14,978 nt of DNA from NCBI GenBank assembly GCA_029940715.1, contig JAPYTU010000004.1:1-14978 (forward strand), given 5' to 3'. Positions 1-6,263 of the stretch are shown one piece after another; positions within the stretch are counted from its first letter, which is position 1, and each line of letters opens with the position of its first letter. Origin of the DNA: Cytophagales bacterium. GTDB lineage: Bacteria > Bacteroidota > Bacteroidia > Cytophagales > MED-G16. The translations under genes were made by a program, and so were the position numbers. The notes beneath the pieces are model-generated. The model was not told the DNA's origin. It worked only from the letters and a program-made list of their open reading frames with translations, and did no database searches.

Positions 1-97
1 CTTGAGATGCAGAAATTGCAGCTGATAAACCAGCACCTCCAGCACCAATAATTAGCACATCAAATTGTATTCTTCTTATGTCTGAAATATCTAACAT
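1..97 (-). CDS. sdhA: Succinate dehydrogenase flavoprotein subunit (partial, N-terminus only)
   Basis: Only the first 32 codons are in the window; the gene runs off the left edge. The visible protein begins MLDISDIRRIQFDVLIIGAG and continues into GAGLSAAISAS. This is the N-terminal beta-alpha-beta dinucleotide fold (GxGxxG, residues about 18-23) that binds the FAD adenosine in succinate dehydrogenase and fumarate reductase flavoproteins. The start codon is four bases after the stop of the membrane-anchor gene, so the two are almost certainly co-transcribed. The identity rests on this neighbour plus the FAD motif. On the motif alone, other flavoproteins such as L-aspartate oxidase would be possible. 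The order anchor-then-flavoprotein matches the mycobacterial sdh1 operon. The catalytic core and the FAD-linking His lie outside the window. Confidence 0.8.
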   Translation of the reverse strand, partial: MLDISDIRRIQFDVLIIGAGGAGLSAAISASQ

Positions 98-101
98 AAT
101 A

Positions 102-953
102 TTATAATTCCCATGTGTTTAAATCATTAATAATTCCCATTGACACAAGTCTCACGTATACGTCAGCAAACCCAACCCAGATAAGACTTAACCATGCAAA
201 TAATTGATGTCTTCTATTTAGCATAGTAACTATTTTCCAACTATTATGAGAAACTTGATTTCGATAAAGGCTACATGAATAGCAATCAAAATTTCCACCA
301 ACTAGATGTCTTAAGGAATGGCATCCAAAGACATAACATCCAAGTAAAATAGGATTTATTAAGAGTATTATACTTCCTACACCAATTCCAAAATTTCCAT
401 TATTAAAAAATGATATATAAGCATCATAGCTCAAAATGAAAATAAAAATTATAGCAAAATACATTGCATATCTGTGAATATTTTGAAATATAAGAAGACC
501 AGTTTCTCCTTTATATTCTTTACCAGTCACTTTGGAAGGAATTCCTTTTACTGGTTGTATTGAACAAGCAGGGGGAGACCATGCAAAAGCTCTATAATAA
601 GCTTTTCTATAATAGTAGCAAGTAAATCTAAAAGAAAGTGGAAATATTAAAATTAACCATGCTGGTGATTGGCCAGGAAGCCAACTTAACCATTTAGGCC
701 ATAAACCTAAAAGTGCATGATCTATTGGAGGAATTCCTGGTTTTGTAGAGTCTATAAATACTGTTGGAGAATAAAAGGGAGATAAGTAACCTCCAAATCC
801 TTCGTTTCCAGCACTCCACCAAAAATATTCACCTTGCCATGCAGCCCATGTAGAGTATATTATAAAACTTAATAAACCTAAAAGAACAAGAAGTGGTGAT
901 ATCCACCATTTATCATTTCTAAGTTTGTTTGTTAGTATATTATTTTTATTCAT
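102..953 (-). CDS. sdhC: Succinate dehydrogenase membrane anchor, Sdh1/Rieske-type cytochrome subunit
   Basis: An integral membrane protein of 283 residues from the start chosen here. It should anchor the SdhA/SdhB catalytic subunits and pass electrons to the quinone. About five hydrophobic segments are visible (roughly residues 17-38, 97-113, 160-180, 190-214, 248-272). The conserved stretches FRFTCYYYRKAYYRAF (108-123), SPPAC (126-130), GCHSLRHLVGG (210-220) and a YLSPFYSP loop (56-63) match, from memory, the anchor of mycobacterial Sdh1. That protein holds a membrane-embedded Rieske-type [2Fe-2S] cluster. Cys211, His212, His216, Cys224 and Cys227 are candidate ligands here, which is inference; His160 and His249 could serve heme or quinone. 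The frame is open up to an ATG at 1001, but a strong promoter (972-1002) lies within that extension, so I chose the ATG at 953. The gene sits directly upstream of sdhA. Confidence 0.8.
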   Translation of the reverse strand: MNKNNILTNKLRNDKWWISPLLVLLGLLSFIIYSTWAAWQGEYFWWSAGNEGFGGYLSPFYSPTVFIDSTKPGIPPIDHALLGLWPKWLSWLPGQSPAWLILIFPLSFRFTCYYYRKAYYRAFAWSPPACSIQPVKGIPSKVTGKEYKGETGLLIFQNIHRYAMYFAIIFIFILSYDAYISFFNNGNFGIGVGSIILLINPILLGCYVFGCHSLRHLVGGNFDCYSCSLYRNQVSHNSWKIVTMLNRRHQLFAWLSLIWVGFADVYVRLVSMGIINDLNTWEL

Positions 954-971
954 TAAGTAGATTAATCTTAA

Positions 972-1002
972 CAAAGATATATCTGGATATTTTTGTTGCA
1001 AA
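972..1002 (-). promoter_or_regulatory. Bacteroidota-type promoter for the sdh operon
   Basis: On the minus strand, TTTG (1002-999) is followed after 19 bases by TATCTTTG (979-972). This matches the Bacteroidota primary-sigma consensus TTTG-N19-TAnnTTTG at full strength. Transcription should begin near 965-967, giving a leader of about a dozen bases before the ATG at 953. The promoter overlaps the upstream ATG at 1001, which would not be included in the message. It therefore decides the start of sdhC. Confidence 0.65.
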
Positions 1003-1095
1003 AGAAATTAAAATAATTAAAGTTATAATTTAATATCTAACTATTTTTATTTATAATAATTAGAATTTTAAAATTAATTTTTTGCATATATTTTA

Positions 1096-1233
1096 ATGAG
1101 AAAAATATTTCTTTATAATCAATTTGGAAGATATAAAGACTATCCTTTTAGAAGTTTTGCTTGGAGTAGTTTTTTAGATGGATATAGTGATCATTTGCTA
1201 GTTTATATTCTTTTAATAAAAGAAATGAAGTGA
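1096..1233 (+). CDS. Possible small ORF of unknown function (45 aa)
   Basis: A 45-codon frame begins MRKIFLYNQFGRYKDYPF and ends HLLVYILLIKEMK before TGA, with a second stop codon (TAA) immediately after it. It is aromatic-rich with a hydrophobic patch near its end. It is noticeably less A+T-rich than the bases on either side, which is the only sign that it may be, or once was, coding. I see no TAnnTTTG element or ribosome binding site in front of it, and I do not recognise the family. It could be a genuine small protein, the remnant of a decayed gene, or chance. It lies between the divergent sdh operon and the T9SS protein gene. The rest of the 1002-1272 spacer is A+T-rich with no other gene. 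Confidence 0.2.
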   Translation: MRKIFLYNQFGRYKDYPFRSFAWSSFLDGYSDHLLVYILLIKEMK

Positions 1234-1259
1234 TAATTTTTTCCTATTTTAATCGTTAA

Positions 1260-1267
1260 TATATTTG
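1260..1267 (+). promoter_or_regulatory. Candidate -7 promoter element upstream of the T9SS protein gene
   Basis: TATATTTG matches the Bacteroidota -7 consensus TAnnTTTG. The expected upstream position (1237-1240) reads TTTT rather than TTTG, so the -33 part is imperfect. The G is only six bases before the A of the ATG at 1273, so transcription from this element would start at or within a base or two of the start codon. Confidence 0.45.
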
Positions 1268-1272
1268 ATAGA

Positions 1273-4101
1273 ATGTTTAAAAAAATAATCTTTTTTCTAT
1301 TCGTATTATTACTAGTGAAGTACGATGTTTTTTCAACTCATATAAGAGCTGGAGAAATTATTGCAAAAAGAATATCCACAACTAGTTTAACCTATGAATT
1401 CACTATAATTGGTTATACTGATACTGGTTCTGAAGTTGAGTTTGGAGGTGGAACTTTTTATTTTGGAGATGGCAATGTTCTAGAAGTATTAGATGATGGT
1501 GCGTTGACAAGTCAGAAAATTCTTCTAGAAAATCAGGTGGCTCTTAATTTATTTACAATTGTCCACACTTTTCAAGCACCTGGAAGGTATGTTGTGAGTT
1601 ATTATGAGCAAAATAGAAATAATGGAATATTGAATATGGAAAATTCTGTAGACACTCCTTTTTTTATTGAAACTGAAATACTTATTGATCCATTTTTTGG
1701 TCAGAACAACACCCCAATACTTTTAATTCCACCTATTGATAATGGAATTATGGGTATCAGATATATTCATAATCCAGGAGCATATGATCCTGATGGAGAT
1801 AGTTTGTCTTATGAGATTGTTATTCCTATGCAAGAAAAAGAATATGAAGTTACTAATTATCGTTTTCCAAATGCTGAAGAATTTTATAGTGATTATGCTA
1901 AGGGAAATGAGAGTGGACTAGGACCACCAACTTTTACTCTTGATTCTATAGTAGGTGATTTAGTTTGGGATGCGCCAGGTGCAGAAGGTGAATATAATTT
2001 TGCTTTTCGAGTAGTTGAATGGAGAAAGGTTGCGGATACATGGTATAAGTTAGGTCATGTAACTAGAGATATGCAAGTATTTATTAAAGATGCTAGTAAT
2101 GAAAGGCCTATTTTAGAAGCTATGGATCCTATTTGTGTAGATGCAGGAACATTAATTATTGATACTATTGTAGGTTATGATCCAGATAATAATGATGTTA
2201 AGATTCAAGCATTTGGTGGTCCATTTGAATTTATATCTTCACCGGCTTCTTATAATCCTAATCCTGCATCGTTTACTAAGTCACCTACACAATTATTTTT
2301 TGAATGGCAAACAAATTGTAATCATGTAAGACAAAGACCTTATGATGTACAATTTAAAATTAGTGATAAACCAAATTATGGTCCTAATCTAGTAGAATTT
2401 ATGACTTGGCAAATACAAATAGTTCCTCCTGCTCCAATTGGGTTATTTGTTGATATACTACCTGGTAGAAATGCATTATTAAATTGGGATTTATATTCAT
2501 GTGAAAACGCTTCAAGTATTCAGGTATGGAGAAGAATTGGAAGTTATGAATTTATTCCTGATAATTGTGAGGTTGGAATGCCTTCAGGATCAGGATATGA
2601 ATTGGTGGGTGAAGTTGATGGAAATATAATAACTTTTATAGATTCGAATGATGAGAAAGGACTTGCTCCAGGGTCTAAATATTGTTATAGGTTACTTGCT
2701 GAATTTCCTCTTCCTGAAGGTGGTATTAGTTATGTTTCTGAAGAAGTATGTATAATATTAGAGGCAGATGCCCCAATTATTAATAATGTAAGTATTGAGA
2801 ATACTACTACTGAAAATGGTGATATACAAATTAATTGGTTTCCACCATTAACTTTGGATCCTGTTATATACCCAAAACCATATAAGTATAAAATAAGAAG
2901 ATATGATGGATTTATCGGAAAAGAGAATGAGTTTGAATATTCAATCATGATGTTAGATACTTTTTTTATTGATCAATTAGCTAATACTCTTAATAATACA
3001 TATAATTATGAAGTTGAAGTATTTGATTCTGATGAAAATACTATAGATTTTTCCGCTCAAGCATCATCAGTAAGACTTGAACTTCAAGGAAAACAGTTAA
3101 GTATAGATTTAAGTTGGAATTTTGATGTTCCTTGGGCAAATAGTACTATTGATTTTCCAATGCATTATATATATAGAAATAATGTTAGTGGGAATGCTAG
3201 TGAAGAATTTATTTTAATTGATTCAGTAAATGTTATCCAAAATGGATTTAATTATATGGATAATGGATCATTTGAAGGAATTGAATTGGATGAAAATGTA
3301 CTTTATTGTTATTACGTAATTACTTCTGGCTCATATGAGAATGATTCATTACCAAAATCGTTAGAGAATGGATATCAAATATTCAATAAATCTCAAAAAA
3401 TATGTACTCAGACAAATGATTTGCTTCCGCCTTGTCCCCCAGTTGATTTTAAAATATCAGATCAGTTTATATGTGAAAATTATTTTATTGACAAATCTTG
3501 TGAATTAAAAGATTTTGAAAATAGAATAGAGTGGGAGTTAGATGAAAGTGAATGTTCTTTAGATTCAGAAATTTATAATGTTTATTTTTCTGATAATGGG
3601 ATAGATAACTTTGAAATAATTGCTTCAGTCTCTGAAAATTATTATTTACATAAAGACTTAACAAATCTGAAAGGTTCTTATTTTATTACTGCTCTTGATA
3701 GGTCAGGTAATGAAAGTATTTCTTCAGATACTGTTCATAGAGATAATTGTCCTTACTATTTATTACCAAATGTTTTTACTCCGAATGAAGATGATAAAAA
3801 TGATTTTTTTACTCCTTTTTATTCCAATGGTTCAATTCCAAATTTTGATTATAATAAATGTCCAAGATTTGTTAAAAGTGTAATATTTAATGTTTTTAAT
3901 AGGACAGGTGTTAAATTATTTTCATACAATTCTCTGGAGGATGTTGATAATGGTATTTATATTAATTGGGATGGAAAAGATTTTGATGGCAAAGATTTAG
4001 CTAGTGGAACATATTATTATACTGCAGATATAATTTATGATATTCTTGATAAAGAAAATGATCAAAAACAAATAAAGGGATGGGTTCAGATATTGAAATA
4101 A
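1273..4101 (+). CDS. Large exported protein with type B T9SS C-terminal sorting domain (gliding-motility-associated C-terminal domain)
   Basis: A 942-residue secreted protein. Residues 1-21 form a signal peptide (Lys-Lys followed by a run of Ile/Phe/Leu/Val, likely cut before THIRAGEI). The N-terminal part has a PKD-like segment with YFGDGN (about 63-68), then a cadherin-like segment with DPDGDSLSY (about 172-180). It is followed by several fibronectin-III-like beta segments with repeated xxWxxP/NW patterns (about 385-690). Residues about 828-942 form the sorting domain: LPNVFTPNEDDKNDFF, WDGKDFDGKDLASGTYYY and a final KGWVQILK are the hallmarks of type B T9SS substrates (CHU_C-like). The domain directs export through the outer membrane and surface attachment or release. 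Known relatives are usually adhesin-like, but no enzymatic or binding role can be read from this sequence. No other T9SS gene is present in the window. The stop lies inside the next gene (22-base overlap). Confidence 0.88.
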   Translation: MFKKIIFFLFVLLLVKYDVFSTHIRAGEIIAKRISTTSLTYEFTIIGYTDTGSEVEFGGGTFYFGDGNVLEVLDDGALTSQKILLENQVALNLFTIVHTFQAPGRYVVSYYEQNRNNGILNMENSVDTPFFIETEILIDPFFGQNNTPILLIPPIDNGIMGIRYIHNPGAYDPDGDSLSYEIVIPMQEKEYEVTNYRFPNAEEFYSDYAKGNESGLGPPTFTLDSIVGDLVWDAPGAEGEYNFAFRVVEWRKVADTWYKLGHVTRDMQVFIKDASNERPILEAMDPICVDAGTLIIDTIVGYDPDNNDVKIQAFGGPFEFISSPASYNPNPASFTKSPTQLFFEWQTNCNHVRQRPYDVQFKISDKPNYGPNLVEFMTWQIQIVPPAPIGLFVDILPGRNALLNWDLYSCENASSIQVWRRIGSYEFIPDNCEVGMPSGSGYELVGEVDGNIITFIDSNDEKGLAPGSKYCYRLLAEFPLPEGGISYVSEEVCIILEADAPIINNVSIENTTTENGDIQINWFPPLTLDPVIYPKPYKYKIRRYDGFIGKENEFEYSIMMLDTFFIDQLANTLNNTYNYEVEVFDSDENTIDFSAQASSVRLELQGKQLSIDLSWNFDVPWANSTIDFPMHYIYRNNVSGNASEEFILIDSVNVIQNGFNYMDNGSFEGIELDENVLYCYYVITSGSYENDSLPKSLENGYQIFNKSQKICTQTNDLLPPCPPVDFKISDQFICENYFIDKSCELKDFENRIEWELDESECSLDSEIYNVYFSDNGIDNFEIIASVSENYYLHKDLTNLKGSYFITALDRSGNESISSDTVHRDNCPYYLLPNVFTPNEDDKNDFFTPFYSNGSIPNFDYNKCPRFVKSVIFNVFNRTGVKLFSYNSLEDVDNGIYINWDGKDFDGKDLASGTYYYTADIIYDILDKENDQKQIKGWVQILK

Positions 4102-4499
4102 GTAAGAGTGTTATTTTATTTGATGGGTATTGTAATCTTTGTAATAGTCAAGTAAATTCTATTTTAAGATTTGATTTTAAGAAATTTTTTTATTTTTCTA
4201 ATTTAGATTCTTCATTTTCAAAAAAAGTTATTAAAGAAAATAAAGTTGAATCCTTAGAAGGAAAAACAATAATATTATATCATAATAATAAAATTATTAT
4301 AAAATCTAATGCTGCAATTAAGATAGCATATTTACTAGGAGGTTTTTTTAAAATTTTTATAATATTTAAAATTTTACCAAATTTTATAAGGGATGGAATT
4401 TATGATATTATTTCTAGAAATAGATATCGTTGGTTTGGAAAATCTGATTCGTGTTATATTCCAAAAAAAAAAATACTAGATCGATTCATTAATGATTAA
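4080..4499 (+). CDS. DCC-family thiol-disulfide oxidoreductase-like protein (DUF393)
   Basis: A 139-residue protein with the family signature DGYCNLC at residues 15-21 (Cys18 and Cys21 form the CxxC-type pair), directly after a short beta strand (VILFD). The C-terminal block RYRWFGKSDSCYIP (about 116-129) is the other typical feature. Length fits the family (about 130-150 residues). Members are predicted thioredoxin-fold redox proteins, but substrates are poorly known and no specific reaction can be assigned. No signal peptide is evident, so it is probably cytoplasmic; a hydrophobic stretch near residues 84-105 may be buried or membrane-associated. The ATG at 4080 lies 22 bases inside the end of the preceding gene in another frame. 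No later ATG precedes the DCC motif, so the overlap appears real and suggests translational coupling. Confidence 0.85.
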   Translation: MGSDIEISKSVILFDGYCNLCNSQVNSILRFDFKKFFYFSNLDSSFSKKVIKENKVESLEGKTIILYHNNKIIIKSNAAIKIAYLLGGFFKIFIIFKILPNFIRDGIYDIISRNRYRWFGKSDSCYIPKKKILDRFIND

Positions 4500-4509
4500 C
4501 ATATTTAAG

Positions 4510-4517
4510 TATTTTTG
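4510..4517 (+). promoter_or_regulatory. Candidate -7 promoter element upstream of fabD
   Basis: TATTTTTG fits TAnnTTTG and lies 15 bases before the fabD start codon, which would give a leader of about ten bases. No TTTG is present at the expected -33 position, so this may be a weak promoter or chance in A+T-rich DNA. Confidence 0.4.
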
Positions 4518-4532
4518 AAATAAATCGACGTT

Positions 4533-5396
4533 ATGAAAGCAATTTTATTTCCAGGTCAAGGGTCACAATATATAGGAATGGGAAAAGATTTTTATGAGTC
4601 TAGTGATATGGCAAAAAAATTGTTTAAACTATCTAATTCTATTTTAGGTTTTGATATCACAGATGTAATGTTTAATGGCTCTCAAGAAGATTTAAAAAAA
4701 ACAGATATAACTCAACCAGCAATTTTTATTCATTCTACAATACTATTTAATATTAATAGTATAAGTGCAGATGCATATGCTGGACATTCATTAGGTGAAT
4801 TTTCAGCTTTATCATGTTCTGGAAGTTTAACTTTTGAAGATACACTAAAATTAGTACTTGTAAGAGCAAGAGCTATGCAGAAAGCATGTAAAAATAATGA
4901 AACTACTATGGCAGCAATTTTAGGATTAGATGATGAATTTGTTAATAGTGTATGTGATAATATTCCTAATGTCGTACCTGCAAATTATAATTGTCCTGGT
5001 CAAATTGTAATTTCAGGATCTAAAAACTCAATTGATAAAGCATGTGAATCTATAAAAGAAATTGGGGGAAAGGCAATTATTCTTCCTGTAGGAGGCGCAT
5101 TTCATTCATCTTATATGGAATCGGCAAAAAAAAAGTTAGAAGATGCTATTACGAGTTTAAAATTTAATAAACCGGATAAGCCTATATATCAAAATTTTGA
5201 TGCAAATCCATATATAGATATTGAAAAAATAAAAAAAAATCTTATAAATCAATTAACTTCTCCTGTTTTATGGACACAGACTATTAATAAATTAATAGCT
5301 AATAATTATAAATCATTTATTGAATGTGGTCCTGGAAGCGTTTTACAGGGACTTGTTAAGAAAATTAATAGAGATATGGATGTTTCATCAATCTAA
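4533..5396 (+). CDS. fabD: Malonyl-CoA:ACP transacylase
   Basis: FabD moves the malonyl group from CoA to acyl carrier protein, supplying the elongation unit for type II fatty acid synthesis in the cytoplasm. The protein is 287 residues, slightly short of the usual 290-310. It carries GQGSQ (8-12, oxyanion region), the nucleophile motif GHSLGEF with Ser86, Arg111 for the malonyl carboxylate (in LVLVRARAMQ), and the catalytic His191 in GGAFHSSYM. The closing motif ECGPGSVLQGLVKK is also present. All key residues are intact. It starts 33 bases after the DCC gene and is followed nine bases later by the dienoyl-CoA reductase-like gene. This places a synthesis enzyme beside one acting on unsaturated acyl-CoA. 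No Shine-Dalgarno sequence precedes the ATG, as is usual in Bacteroidota. Confidence 0.95.
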   Translation: MKAILFPGQGSQYIGMGKDFYESSDMAKKLFKLSNSILGFDITDVMFNGSQEDLKKTDITQPAIFIHSTILFNINSISADAYAGHSLGEFSALSCSGSLTFEDTLKLVLVRARAMQKACKNNETTMAAILGLDDEFVNSVCDNIPNVVPANYNCPGQIVISGSKNSIDKACESIKEIGGKAIILPVGGAFHSSYMESAKKKLEDAITSLKFNKPDKPIYQNFDANPYIDIEKIKKNLINQLTSPVLWTQTINKLIANNYKSFIECGPGSVLQGLVKKINRDMDVSSI

Positions 5397-5405
5397 TATG
5401 CACTT

Positions 5406-6263
5406 ATGAAAAGAATGCTTAAGGAAAATAGTTTAAAAAATAAATCAATATTAGTTACAGGAGGTGGTTCAGGACTTGGTAGGTCTATGGTTGAATATTT
5501 TTATGAGTTAGGTGCTGATATAATAATAACAAGTAGAAGAGAAAATTTACTCATTAAAGTTGCAAAAGAAATAAGTAGTTCGAAAAAAGGAAAAATTCTT
5601 CCTGTAGCATGTGATGTTAGAAATATAGATGAAGTAAATAATGTTATTAAAAAATCTTTTGATGAGTTTGGTAAAGTTGATTGTCTTGTCAATAATGCTG
5701 CAGGAAATTTTATTAGCCCAACAGAAAGACTTTCAACTAGAGCATTTGATGCTATAATAGATATAGTTTTAAAGGGTACAGTAAATTTTACATTAACCCT
5801 AGGAAAAAAATGGATTAAAGAAAAGATTGATGCTAATGTTTTAAATATTGTTACAACTTATGCATGGACTGGATCTGGTTATGTTGTTCCTTCTGCCTGT
5901 GCAAAAGCTGGTGTTTTATCAATGACTAGGTCTCTTGCTGTTGAATGGGCGAAGTATAACATTAGATTAAATGCTATTGCTCCTGGTCCTTTTCCAACTA
6001 AAGGGGCATGGGATAGATTATTACCAGGAGATCTTAAAGAAAAATTTGATCCTGCAAAAAAAGTACCAGTTGGAAGGGTAGGTGAGCATCATGAGCTTTC
6101 TAATTTGGCTGCTTATTTGGTATCTGATTTTTCATCTTATATAAATGGTGAAGTTATAACTATTGATGGTGGAGAATGGTTAAAAGGAGCTGGTCAGTTT
6201 AATAATTTAGAATTAGTAACTCCAGAAATGTGGGATTTTTTTGAAATGATGAGAAAAAAATAA
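5406..6263 (+). CDS. SDR-family 2,4-dienoyl-CoA reductase (DECR1-like)
   Basis: A 285-residue Rossmann-fold short-chain dehydrogenase. The cofactor motif TGGGSGLG is at 18-25, a CDV block with Asp70 follows the third strand, and NNAAG is at 96-100. The classical YxxxK catalytic motif is absent: the position four before Lys167 is Ser163. Tyr152 lies 15 residues before Lys167, in TTYAWTGSGY. This Asn101/Tyr152/Ser163/Lys167 arrangement has the same spacing as mitochondrial DECR1 (Asn148/Tyr199/Ser210/Lys214). The C-terminus (INGEV, DGGEW, QFNNL, MWDFFEMMRKK) also recalls DECR1. The predicted reaction is NADPH-dependent reduction of trans-2,trans-4-dienoyl-CoA to trans-3-enoyl-CoA in beta-oxidation of unsaturated fatty acids. 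A related enoyl-CoA or ketoreductase role cannot be excluded. An ATG three codons downstream is an alternative start. The stop abuts the metG ATG with no gap. Confidence 0.85.
   Translation: MKRMLKENSLKNKSILVTGGGSGLGRSMVEYFYELGADIIITSRRENLLIKVAKEISSSKKGKILPVACDVRNIDEVNNVIKKSFDEFGKVDCLVNNAAGNFISPTERLSTRAFDAIIDIVLKGTVNFTLTLGKKWIKEKIDANVLNIVTTYAWTGSGYVVPSACAKAGVLSMTRSLAVEWAKYNIRLNAIAPGPFPTKGAWDRLLPGDLKEKFDPAKKVPVGRVGEHHELSNLAAYLVSDFSSYINGEVITIDGGEWLKGAGQFNNLELVTPEMWDFFEMMRKK

Noticed and set aside
1064..1075. AATTTTAAAATT palindrome in the sdh/T9SS spacer
   Set aside because: Pure A/T palindromes are expected by chance here and it lacks a loop, a T tract or a position relative to a promoter.
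2730..2948. 72-codon minus-strand frame within the T9SS protein gene
   Set aside because: Antisense to a continuous coding region with coherent domain architecture; no independent support.
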